Shown here piece after piece: positions 36,857-46,174 of a stretch of 64,000 nt of DNA. Position 1 is the first letter of the stretch. The number at the start of each line of letters is the position of its first letter. The stretch is from Ophiobolus disseminans (taxonomy: Eukaryota; Ascomycota; Dothideomycetes; Pleosporales; Phaeosphaeriaceae). Where the stretch lies: NCBI GenBank assembly GCA_010093685.1, contig MU006226.1, positions 508,964 to 572,963 of the forward strand, read 5' to 3'. The translations under genes were made by a program, and so were the position numbers. The notes beneath the pieces are model-generated. The model worked only from the letters and a program-made list of their open reading frames with translations. It made no database searches and had not been told where the DNA came from.

Positions 36857-37941
36857 TCAAGTGACTGCGCGGTTGAGCGCAGGTTTTCCCTTGTAATAAC
36901 AAAGTCTTGCCACCATCGCATAACTGTGAAACAGTGATCTTCTACCTGGAAAGACCCTCTCCAAAACTCCACGTTGAACCCGCCTATCTCTCCGCGGTTC
37001 CTGGTTCCCCCCACTTCTGTTTGGCGCCGCTAACCTTCTCGATTGTTCCAACTCCGCCTGCATTTCTCTCACCCCCTCTTCCTCCTCCTGCAACTCCCGT
37101 CGAAGTCTCTCTTCATGCAGCCGCACCTCAGCCTTGAGGATTGCACCGGCGCTTGTATCGTCAAGTGCGCATCTCGGGCCTCTGAGCTCAAGCCTCAGTT
37201 TCAGCGGCGGAGCGCGATGCTTGCTTAGAAGCGTCTGAATGATTTCTCGGCTCGAGTCTTGCGCGCCGGTGTAGCGCGCGTAGTTGGAGCCTTTGTCGAC
37301 CATGTCCCTCCACACGATAGGGCTGTCTCCTTTGCCAAAAGCCATTTCTCGCCGTTCCGCATCGATGGTTGAAGGCCCTTCTGGCAGCGTGTTCCACATC
37401 GTCGATACAATCGTCACGTGTGAGTAGAAATGTTCTCCGCATATAGCTTGTAGCAAGCTTAGATTAAGTCGCGATGTCCCCGTCAGGCGGCGTTCTTGGA
37501 TGGGTGCAGATAGATTACGCCTGAAATGCGGTGCTTGTGGTCAGAGAGGAGCTCGACAATCTCAGAAAGAATGTCCATTCCTGGTCGTCGAAACCAGGAG
37601 TGTCGATGAGATCGACATTTTGATTCTGCCCATACTTCCAATTCCATGCGTGACACCTCCTGGTTTCTAGATTGCGTTAGTGTTCTGGCAGCGACAGCGG
37701 TCTTAAGACCTTACCAGACGTTACATTGTGCCCGATGCGCACAGGTGAGCCAGTGACTGTGGCAATGAATGACGACTTTCCAGATCCTGTAGGGCCCAGA
37801 ACAAGAATACCGACCTTCTCTTTAGAGTTAACGTGCGATTTCCTACAGTTTTTAGATCAATTATATCCCGTAGCTCGGAAGGTCTTACTGAGAGTTTGAA
37901 ACAGCCTCGCCGAATACCACTATCTCGTATGACATGCTCAT
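36857..37941 (-). pseudogene. P-loop GTPase (AIG1-like G domain) with two frameshifts
   Basis: Exons 37941..37889, 37842..37715 and 37666 onward join in phase. They encode a P-loop (GILVLGPTGSGKSSF) and the G3 motif (VDLIDTPGFDD). After that the frame is lost near 37570-37580 and again near 37493-37502; between and after these points the family sequence continues in other frames (ILSEIVELL, ISGVIYLHP, then QERRLTGTSRLN and TIVSTMWNTLPEG). Both breaks sit in short runs (A and C) and each equals one missing base. The C-terminal 100 residues form a Glu/Arg-rich coiled coil. Either a recent pseudogene or sequencing errors in homopolymers. It diverges from a related gene at 38753. Confidence 0.7.
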
Positions 37942-38752
37942 GTCGAGTCGAGTGAAGATGAGAAGAAAATGTCTAGTCCTTGAGATGTTTTGGCCCACAA
38001 TACCGAGCTATCAAGCATTCTGGACTAGTCTCAGTTCATTTCTTCATGCATACCAGCTGCCCATGCAAAGACATGGTAGGCTCGTATGGTTAAAATCTTG
38101 ACCGGAAAATCGAAAGCCTATCACCAGACAGCGCGGCGGAGGAGGCGAGATGAAAAAGGTGTGCTCGCTGGGTATATCAGCGTTCTACTAGCTTGTTTCC
38201 TACATGCCCTATCTCAAGGGCGTAAGTCACAAGCCTGAGGCGCCGCCACACCACTGAATAATACGCAAACGGAAAACGGAGCCCAACCCTCACGGTGTCG
38301 GATGTGATGCAAAGGCCGAAAGCTCTGGATAGGCTGTGGAAATATTGAAGGTTTGCATATATGCATACCTGGGTGTCAGACTCAGGCCGATGTTGCACGC
38401 GCAGACCTCGAGGCTGAGGCTCTGCCATCCCAATGAGTGGTAAGCCAAAGAAAAACAGAGTCCAACCCCGCTTGATGTCCAAGGTCACAGGAATGCCGAA
38501 AGTTCTCGATAGGCTGTGATGATACTGAAGGCTTGCATATGCACACCCGAGTGCCAGATCCAACTTGATTCTGCATGCGTTGAACAACCTGAACTACGCC
38601 AAGCGCTATGTGCTGTCCAGACCACGGCAAGAACGCCTCACCTAGCTGATTTGGATTCTTTAGATACCGCTGATTCCTTTACATCCGGTAATGGTTTCTT
38701 GGATCGCCCCGTTCCAAGCTATCGTACAGCCTCTGCCGGCGGCTCCACGACC
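37942..38752. other. Spacer between two GTPase genes, with tandem duplication
   Basis: 811 bp between divergent starts. Most of its right half is a diverged two-copy repeat with a 180-bp period. The repeat can be read as one open frame on the minus strand, but no protein family is evident. Confidence 0.5.
38230..38590. repeat. Diverged two-copy tandem repeat, 180-bp period
   Basis: Stretches offset by exactly 180 bp match: 38331 AGGCTGTGGA against 38511 AGGCTGTGAT, GCCGAAAGCTCT against GCCGAAAGTTCT, and TGAAGGTTTGCATAT against TGAAGGCTTGCATAT. Identity is visibly below full, so the duplication is old. Outer limits are approximate. Confidence 0.7.
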
Positions 38753-39678
38753 ATGAGCAACTATCCTCTCATCGCCGTTATTGGGGTGACCGGAGCTGGA
38801 AAATCGACGCTTATCAATACCGCGTCCGGAAGGGATGATCTTGCTGTTTCAACCGGTATCGAGTCTTGTATGCAGCGCAATATGGACTGCTCTGCCACTT
38901 TTCAGCTGACGTCTGGGTAGGCACGCAAGATGTAGGGCCCTCCTATGTTTATGTCAACAACAAGTGGGTCCAGCTCATCGATACCCCAGGCTGGGACGAC
39001 ACGAACCGTAGCGACACAGAGATACTCAAGCTCATAGGACAGTGGCTGGGCAAGTCCTTCGGCGCCAAGCAGCTCTTACACGGCGTCATTCTGCTCCAGC
39101 CCATCAACGTCACACGGGTTTACGGCACCGGAAAACAGCGCAACAGACTCTTCGAAGAAATCTGCGGCATCAGTGCCTTCTCCAACATCGTCATCGCAAC
39201 CACCATGTGAAGCCATGTGGTCGACCAAGCCGCTGCCGAGCGTCGCGTCCAGGAAAGGAGCCGCTCAATGGAGCATTGGGGCGCTATGATCCAAGGCGGC
39301 GCCACAGTCGTGAAGCATGACAATACGCAGCAGTCTGCTCTCGCCATGATTAACGTGCTCCTCTCCAAGCAAGCGAAGCCGCTTCTGCTGCAACACGAGC
39401 TTGCACTGAACGACAATCACCTTGCCAACACGTCGGTGGGGAGACAGCTCACTGAAAATATGACTGCAATGAATGTCAATGATCAGAGACGTATACTGGA
39501 GCTGGAAGCAGAGCTTCGGAGAAGTGCTAGGGACAAGGCCGCGATGCGAGAAGAGATAAGAGAACTTGGTGCAAAACTGTACAAGCGGCAACGAGACGTT
39601 GTGGAGTTCCATTATTATCGCCCAAGCGTGAGTGCAGTGCAGGTCGCATCTACTCGTTTCCATGCTGATGCCAAATAG
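38753..39678 (+). pseudogene. P-loop GTPase (AIG1-like) interrupted by an in-frame TGA
   Basis: Exon 38753..38867 and exon 38921 onward join through a 53-nt intron (GTATGC...GGTAG). They encode IAVIGVTGAGKSTLI (P-loop) and WVQLIDTPGWDDTN (G3). The frame stops at TGA 39208-39210, after NIVIATTM, and then continues without further stops to 39678 (SHVVDQAAAERRV..., then a coiled coil). The related gene at 36857-37941 has VSTMWNT at this position, so a Trp codon changed to a stop is likely. Unbroken, the frame spans 290 residues; as read, 134. The coding similarity beyond the stop suggests recent loss. A last intron at 39628 (GTGAGT) is possible. Confidence 0.65.
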
Positions 39679-40889
39679 GTATGTGTCATTTTATAGGAAA
39701 CTGGTCGAAAGACCACGAGCGACAACGGGCATATGCCTGTGCTGCATGCAGCACCACTATGTACAGGGCTGCTGGGCTCTTGCGGTTGGGGAGGAACATA
39801 TTTGAACCTACCACTGCTGCAGGATTATTTCCTTTGAACATGAAGCTTAGGTTCTTGTTGAGGTCGTCAATGGCAGGCGTTAGGTTCTTAAATAATTCGT
39901 CTTGCGTCCACAGCGCCCAGGCCATGTAAGCGCATGTCTATAGTGCCCTAGAAAAAAGCCACAATAGTCCAAAATGTATCTTTTCTTACATCTTTTCTCT
40001 TCACTAGGAGCATCTGATGGCAAGGCTGCAATAAAGTCCAACTGGGAACTCGAAGCACCCCAAAACCCGGCTCCGCTCTCGCGTTCATCACTGTGAAAGT
40101 TGCGGGATGGAAAATCGTAGCCATGGGAACACACCTATAACAAACCAAGTCAATTCAAGCAATGCTCACTCCCTGTATGAACACTCACCAAAGCACAATT
40201 GCAAGCACGACCAAAAACGGCTGTCTGCGACTTCGCTTAAGATTGAGCAGCTGCAAGACGTCTTCGAGCCCAGATGCTGCTTAGCCCAGCTCACCAAGCG
40301 CGGGCTACCATTTGGAGTGTCGGACGATGTCCAGGAAGCGGTAGTAAGCAACACCAACCAATATCATCCATCGACCAAGATGTAGCCTTACGCGTTACAC
40401 CAATATGGGGGTGGTGTCGGTGTCCGAAGAATACAATCGCACTACAAGAACTATTGCGTGCGTAGGGCGTTCATCCGCAACAATTAGGAGCGCATTGCTA
40501 ATCACTTCCGCGTCTGAGAGAGCTGCATGACGGCGCAGCGCATTCTGCTGCGACGAAAAGTAAGTTTGGTATATTCCAGAGGGCGACCAGGCAGGGCAGA
40601 GTCCTGGGGTTGGGATGTTGAAGCGAGAAAGAACTGGGCAAACGATAGTCAAGAGCAAACGACCGGGATTCTTGAGCTCCAAATGGTCCTGCCGCGTACG
40701 TGCTCAGCCCCAGTCAATCTAGTGCAGACTAGAACAGAGGAAGATTGGAGATACTTGGCATATAAAGACGAGTCAATGTGCTTCGCTGCAAGATAAGGTG
40801 AGCTTGTTTGACGCCTTATCGATATTTCTCTGACTTAGCTCGAATGCCTGCGCACGTGACCTCAAACCCAGCAATACCACCACCCATCC
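39679..40889. other. Degraded region between GTPase and hydrolase genes
   Basis: 1.2 kb without an intact gene. The minus strand has short frames separated by stops and possible splice signals, the best being 39925..39686. Nothing else is recognisable. Confidence 0.4.
39686..39925 (-). pseudogene. Possible HeLo-like domain fragment
   Basis: This frame begins MAWALWTQDELFKNLTPAID and continues with a Leu/Asn/Phe helix. It resembles the last helices of fungal HeLo (prion-inhibition) domains, which carry a WAL motif, a basic/acidic helix and an LxxLF ending. A preceding frame (40134 down) may be an upstream exon, but no clean splice model emerged. HeLo domains are membrane-active cell-death effectors in fungal incompatibility. 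The match is from memory of the family pattern and is weak; it could be an unrelated frame. Confidence 0.25.
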
Positions 40890-41750
40890 TCAAACCCCCT
40901 CCCCAGCAACCCCCCTAATCCACTTCACCGTGTCATCAACCTTACTCAAAAACGGACTATGGCTCGCCTGGAGAAAAATTAACACCAATCCAAACCACAC
41001 ACACACACACATAAGCGATTCAACATACCTTAATCCTCGTAACATCCACCTGCGCCCCCGCATCCTTCGCGCCCTGAATCATCGCCTCCTGACCCGCCGC
41101 CGGGATCGCCCTATCATCCTCACACAGCAGATACGCACTAGGAATCTCTTCCCAACTAGCGCCCGTCGCGGGCGCGACCATAGTTGCTACAGTCTGGCTG
41201 TGCAGCGTGGCGAACCAGCGCTTTTGCTCGGCTTCAGAGATGTCATTGTAGAAGATTGCGGGGTCGGTGGGGTAGACGTAGGGCTCCTGGGAATGTCGTG
41301 TCAACACGCAGTGTTACGGAATGATGGGGAAAGGAAATGCACCTGCACGTCAAACCACGCCGGCCACGTGCCGCCGATAGCGTCTTTCAAACTCACGCCG
41401 ACGGGCACCATGAACGCAGCCAGATATCCGACTTTGACGACGCCGCCTTTTTTACCATGCTTCTCGCGCTCGTGCTTGCTGTAGCCGATTAGTGCGCTAC
41501 CCGTTACCATGCCGCCCCAGCTGTGGCATATGACAACTACGTCGCTGCCTGTTGCGAGGGCCTTATCGACCATGGCACGCAGGGCAGCAACGTCCTCGGA
41601 GAGATCTTTGGGCGGGGTGGAAGCTCCGACACCCGGCATTTTCCGGGCGTAGATGGTGTAGCCGACCGATTCGAGTTTGGAGGTGACGCTGGCCATGGAA
41701 GAGGGGTCGTGCCATGCTCCTGGCACGACGACGATGTGGGGTTTGGACAT
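40890..41750 (-). CDS. Alpha/beta hydrolase
   Basis: Three exons on the minus strand, 41750..41343, 41286..41029 and 40967..40890, give 247 residues, all phase 0 with GT-AG borders. The protein starts MSKPHIVVVPGAWHDPSSM, has the nucleophile elbow CHSWGG, an acidic residue in LLCEDDRAIP and a His in ASHSPFLSK near the end, which together form a standard triad. It matches the small AB_hydrolase_6 family of fungi, close to salicylate-esterase-like proteins. Substrate unknown. The second intron carries a CA dinucleotide run. Confidence 0.9.
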
Positions 41751-42503
41751 GGTAGCTTGAGATTTGGGAGAGGAGGTGTTGTTTCTGACAATGATGGTTG
41801 GAGTGGTGAAGCTCAGGGGGTACGTTTGATCAGAGGCTACTAGACGGTAAGGAGATGACGAGCAGCGTAGAGAAGTATATCAAAGGTTATATGCTTGCAT
41901 GGAAAAGTGAAATAGTAGGATTCGCCAAGACAATTAGCATGCGGCGTAAGACCTCGGGATTCCTGAGCGCTAAGCACTAGGCCTTCCGCAGTGTAGCCGT
42001 AGCGTTCCAAAGGAACAAGCTCTTTCATATCAGCTGCACTGGGAGTATGTCCGCATGGCGTATGTGGACGGAGGGCTTCCTGAAGTTACGAACTACACAT
42101 GGATTAGTAGTTGTGATGCTAGCAACCAACCAGCATGAGCGGTGGTCCGATGCAGAGCATGTCATAGAGGATTCAGGTCTGACATGAGGCCAGCATTAGA
42201 TGTATGCAGAGCAGCGGCGTGTGTGTATCGCTGCCTTTGGTTTAGCCCTGAACACGAGAGGACGGAAATTTTGATGATTCGTCAGTTAGCCGGAATACTC
42301 CGTCACTGTTTCCTAGTCATCGGATGCGTGTATTTCGGCTAACAGCATCTCGATAGTAAGGTGTGTCAGGGGTGGCAGACGGTTGACTAAAAATATTATA
42401 TTGGGTATTGTTGCATGCCTGTTGATAGCCGAAGTCGAATGCCGAGACGCCTGCAACGCCGAGTGGATATCTCGCTGGGTCAGACACTGTGCACGTAAGA
42501 CGT
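41751..42503. other. Intergenic region
   Basis: 753 bp between the alpha/beta hydrolase start and the SEC22 stop, both genes on the minus strand. It holds the hydrolase promoter and the SEC22 3' UTR. No gene seen. Confidence 0.5.
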
Positions 42504-43361
42504 CTAAAAGAAGCGCCACCAGATGAAGACAATAATGACAAAGGCAAGGCCGCCGATGGGGCCGTACTGCAGTATGTCAGTATGAGTGTATGGTCACACG
42601 GAAGCATCCGACTCACCTGCTTCAGCAGCAGCTCCCAGTTGATACGCACGGCCGCTTTCTTGTACTTTCTGCTGTCCTCCCGCAGCCTGCTCGAGATATC
42701 GCCCATCCTCTCCAAGCTGTCGCCTCGGTACAGCAGATCCTCGATGTTTTTCGTCATGACCTTTGTGACGTCCTTGAGCTCGTCGTTCAGCTTGTCTAGG
42801 TTCTGGGTAGCTCTTGAGTCCTGGTATGTCTTCTTTGTGCGCTGGATGAAGGTGTCGAACTCGACAAAAGCGTACGGCCGGCATGAGGGCGCTAGGTACT
42901 GCTGCGGCTGGTACGTCTGGGTGAACTCAGAGGAAAGGTCGGAGAGGTAGGTGAAGGCGAGCTTGCGCGGGTACGACTTGTCGCATATGCAGAGGAAGCA
43001 GATGTCGCCCTCGATGAGGTAGCTGTGGCATGTGTGAGAGGCTAATGGGTGTTATAGTGGAAGCGCATGTGTACATACTGGTATGTGTATGCCCCGCTCT
43101 CTATACTAGCTTGGGGCTCCGAGTTGCGGTTTAGGCGACGCTGTACGAGCTTGACTTTGCCCTTGACCTCGTTGAACTCGTTGTTGGTCTACATGGTGTG
43201 AGTCTTGGCCACGTGTCAACTGCGCAGTATAGGATTGGTACCTCCTCGTCGTCGACCGAAGCAGTCAAGATGAGGCCTGCGTGCTGTTAGACGTGATCAC
43301 ATGCTGGTGACTGGCGACACTACTTACCATCAAGACGCGATATCATGGTATGTTTGATCAT
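42504..43361 (-). CDS. SEC22: R-SNARE Sec22, ER-Golgi vesicle fusion
   Basis: Five exons on the minus strand, 43361..43328, 43276..43242, 43188..43079, 43022..42617 and 42566..42504, give 215 residues with consistent phases. The N-terminal longin domain (MIKHTMISRLDGLIL..., YLIEGDICFLCICDKSYPRKLAF) is followed by a SNARE helix (VTKVMTKNIEDLLYRGDSLE, with the zero-layer Arg) and a C-terminal anchor (GGLAFVIIVFIWWRFF). Sec22 drives fusion of COPII and COPI vesicles between ER and Golgi. Confidence 0.95.
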
Positions 43362-44393
43362 GGCGGCGGTGTGGTGATTTCGCGATTGTGTGTGAGGATG
43401 TTAGACTCTCCAAAGGCTCAGGTCTCTCCACAGAAGGATACCGAGCGTGTAGTGGGTGTCTTAATTGAGGCTACGTGTCGGGGTGTGGTTGTCGAATCGA
43501 AGAAACATGACGATGCGGGAGAGCTTGCGGAGGAGGACACGGACCACCGAGCATGTAATTCACGTACCCGCTTCCATCGCAATCATATATTTCACTGAAC
43601 GTTCAATCTGCTCTATTAAATCACTGTACGATTGCGCATTCACGAAAAGCCATCGCAATGCTGTTTTAATGACGGCGCATCTCCTCCGTCCGTTACGTGG
43701 TGTTACAACCTTGGCAAAGCCGCACGCACGGTGACAAGATGCTCAGCGAACCTTCCTCCGCATTGTCACCTACTTCCCGTGCCCCCTTCACCTTTCCTGC
43801 ATCGGTCCTGCATGCCATCTTCTGAGCATTGCCTGAGTATTGATCAGCATTTTGAATATCCGACTGCAATTAACCGTGGGACTTTCGTCACATGCTGCAG
43901 CCTTGCGTGACATTGGGCGCTTGTCAAAATCTTTAGAGAGCGAAGGCAAGCTTTCTTTATCGTTTTCTAAAAGCTGGATGAAAGTAAATTGAGGTCTTGA
44001 AAGAAGAAAAAAGGCCGTGGTGCAAGGCGCGGCGCCATGTCGCTACCAGTGCGGTAAGCTCGAGCTCCTTCACCTGCCATCTGAGAGACGCTGCGCTAGA
44101 CCACGCTTTCCTATTGTGCTCGCTGCCCCGCGCACCTTTCACCAGACGCGTGCTGTTGTCGCGTCAAACGTCTCAAAATTGTAGCCTATTGTGAATCAAG
44201 TTTGCGCATGTACAATAGGACGCTCTCTGACTACTTCTCTCTAATAAGTCCCGACAGACGCCCGCCTCCTCGATCTCATCTCTCTTCCCCACACACCAAA
44301 ACATCGCATGCTCCATCTTGTACAGACAAGATCACCCCAAGACCGCAAAATCACACATTTCACTCTTTCACGACACCAACAAAACCCACCAAA
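43362..44393. other. Divergent intergenic region
   Basis: 1.03 kb between SEC22 and the DEUBAD gene holds both promoters. An ATG at 44208 is in frame with the DEUBAD protein and could extend it by 62 low-complexity residues. Confidence 0.45.
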
Positions 44394-45311
44394 ATGTCTC
44401 AGACAGCACCTTCCTCATCTCCGCTTTCATTACCGCCTTCAAGCCTCCAAGAGACAGTCACACCTCGTGCCTCAAGCCCTCCTACCCAAATATCACCAGG
44501 AACCTCTACCGGAATTGACTCTCCGGTGACTACTCAAATCGCAACTTCCGCCTCAACCTCGGACATCGGAACTGGAGTTCAGGCTCAACCTTCTGAACCA
44601 ACCACATCTAACATGTCGAGGAAGCGCACGCAACAACCCAGCAACAAGCGCAGCCGGGAAGACGACAACGACGAGGACTCACCATCACCCAAGAAGGTCG
44701 CCAGCCCGCCCAAAGCGCAAGTCAAAGGAAAAGGAAAAGCAGCAGCCAAGAAGCCAGCAGCAAAGAAGCTGGCAACGAAGAAGCCTGCAGGTCCACCACC
44801 AACCAGCACCCGTCCTTCGCGGAGTCGCAAAGCTCCTGAGCGATTCGAGGACCTTCAAGGAGCGAAGCCAGTCAAAGCAGCGCCTGCCAAGAAAACTCCT
44901 GCCAAGAGCAAGGTTTTCGATCCCGTCTTCATCACCACAAACTCAGCGAGCCGCCTTGGAAAAGCAGATGTCTACCACATGCTTCTAGAACCCACCGCAT
45001 GGACATGCCTCAGCGCAGAGCAGCAGATTAGTCTCTTGTCGATGCTGCCCCAAGATTCAACCACCACTGCACTTATCGCAAAGGTCAAGCGCGGCGAGAC
45101 CGAAGGCACACGCCCCCACGCCTTCAACATCTCCAACGATTGCTTTCGCACCGACGTCGCCAAGTTCAAGGAGGACCTCAAGAATGGCCATCTAGCAAAG
45201 ACCTGGCAAGCATCCGCTGAGCAGGCCATCATCGAGCGCGCTGCCGGCGACTATGACGAGTGGAAGGCCGAGGAGTCGGAGTTGTGGTGGGGTCAGAAAG
45301 CTGATGCTTGA
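44394..45311 (+). CDS. ASX/DEUBAD-domain nuclear protein
   Basis: One exon, 305 residues from the ATG in CCAAAATG context; an in-frame upstream ATG at 44208 is the alternative. Residues 1-75 are Ser/Thr/Pro-rich. Residues about 76-165 are strongly basic with repeated KKPAAKK-type motifs, as in chromatin proteins. Residues about 180-290 look like the ASXH/DEUBAD fold: YHMLLEPTAWTCLSAEQQISLL, then an ALI..VKRG segment, the invariant-type NDCFRTDVAKFKEDLKNGH and a last helix. DEUBAD domains activate BAP1-class deubiquitinases in Polycomb-type complexes. No deubiquitinase gene is in the window. Confidence 0.8.
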   Translation: MSQTAPSSSPLSLPPSSLQETVTPRASSPPTQISPGTSTGIDSPVTTQIATSASTSDIGTGVQAQPSEPTTSNMSRKRTQQPSNKRSREDDNDEDSPSPKKVASPPKAQVKGKGKAAAKKPAAKKLATKKPAGPPPTSTRPSRSRKAPERFEDLQGAKPVKAAPAKKTPAKSKVFDPVFITTNSASRLGKADVYHMLLEPTAWTCLSAEQQISLLSMLPQDSTTTALIAKVKRGETEGTRPHAFNISNDCFRTDVAKFKEDLKNGHLAKTWQASAEQAIIERAAGDYDEWKAEESELWWGQKADA

Positions 45312-46174
45312 GCGTGCAATGATGTGCGAGTACATGGAGGATATCGAACCATACCTGACATTTATCGGTGTTTGTATTCGATGTTGTGGGCTCCTGCTGG
45401 TCAGCATCCTATATGTAAGGAGTTTACGGTGTTTGTTTGTGTGATAGATAGTGGTACATTCATGTTCTGCAGTACGTGGATCTTTCTTTACGACTTTCGT
45501 ACATATCATTTCTCAATCTACAATGATTTAGACATCAATATTTCATCCTGCTTCTCTGGGTTACTTCATTTCGCAGACATCGGTGGTGTTCAGAGCCTTA
45601 TTCTATTCACATGCAGCTCGACCCGAACATGACGTCAAGTGAATCATTTCTCTCCTAATCTTCGCGGGAATATCATCTTATCGCATTGGTCTGGCGTCAT
45701 TGGTTCGGCCCGCAGGTTGTTCCGTAGAGGTATTGCTTTCTCGAGCTTTCCTCTATGGTAACGAGTCACCGCCCGTTTCGATTCAACCATAACATCGACA
45801 TCGACTTGCTCAACTCGAAGCATCAAGACCTTTACGACTAAAGACTTAAGAACCGATGCCTACTCGACACACACCTAGCGACATTTACACTCCGCACAAA
45901 TTGACCTACATTTGACTGCTTAGAGAGCATAAAGACTTGCTTGACATCGCACAACAACAACAGCAGCGATCACATCATCTGCGCTCGATTCGGCTTACAC
46001 CTGCCCGCTTTGCGCAATCACACCGTTTGCATACGAACGCATACCTCTGATTCTCAACTCAACTCGCGCACACCACCGTTAGAAGATCACGCACCCAACA
46101 CACACTCATAAGCTCGGAATACCTCGAATTCACACAGATCAATCTTCTCATACATCTCTTCAACACCTCTTAAG
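45312..46174. other. Intergenic region
   Basis: 863 bp, two plus-strand genes. The second half is A/C-rich and probably the leader of the next gene. No coding signal. Confidence 0.5.

Noticed and set aside
38177..38587. Minus-strand 136-codon frame across the tandem repeat
   Set aside because: Repeated translation reflects the DNA duplication; no known domain, and a gene would need to fit between two divergent promoters.
39208..39210. RIP mutation as cause of the stop in the GTPase
   Set aside because: TGG to TGA requires change at a C not followed by A on either strand, whereas RIP favours CpA; no other RIP-like stops are nearby.
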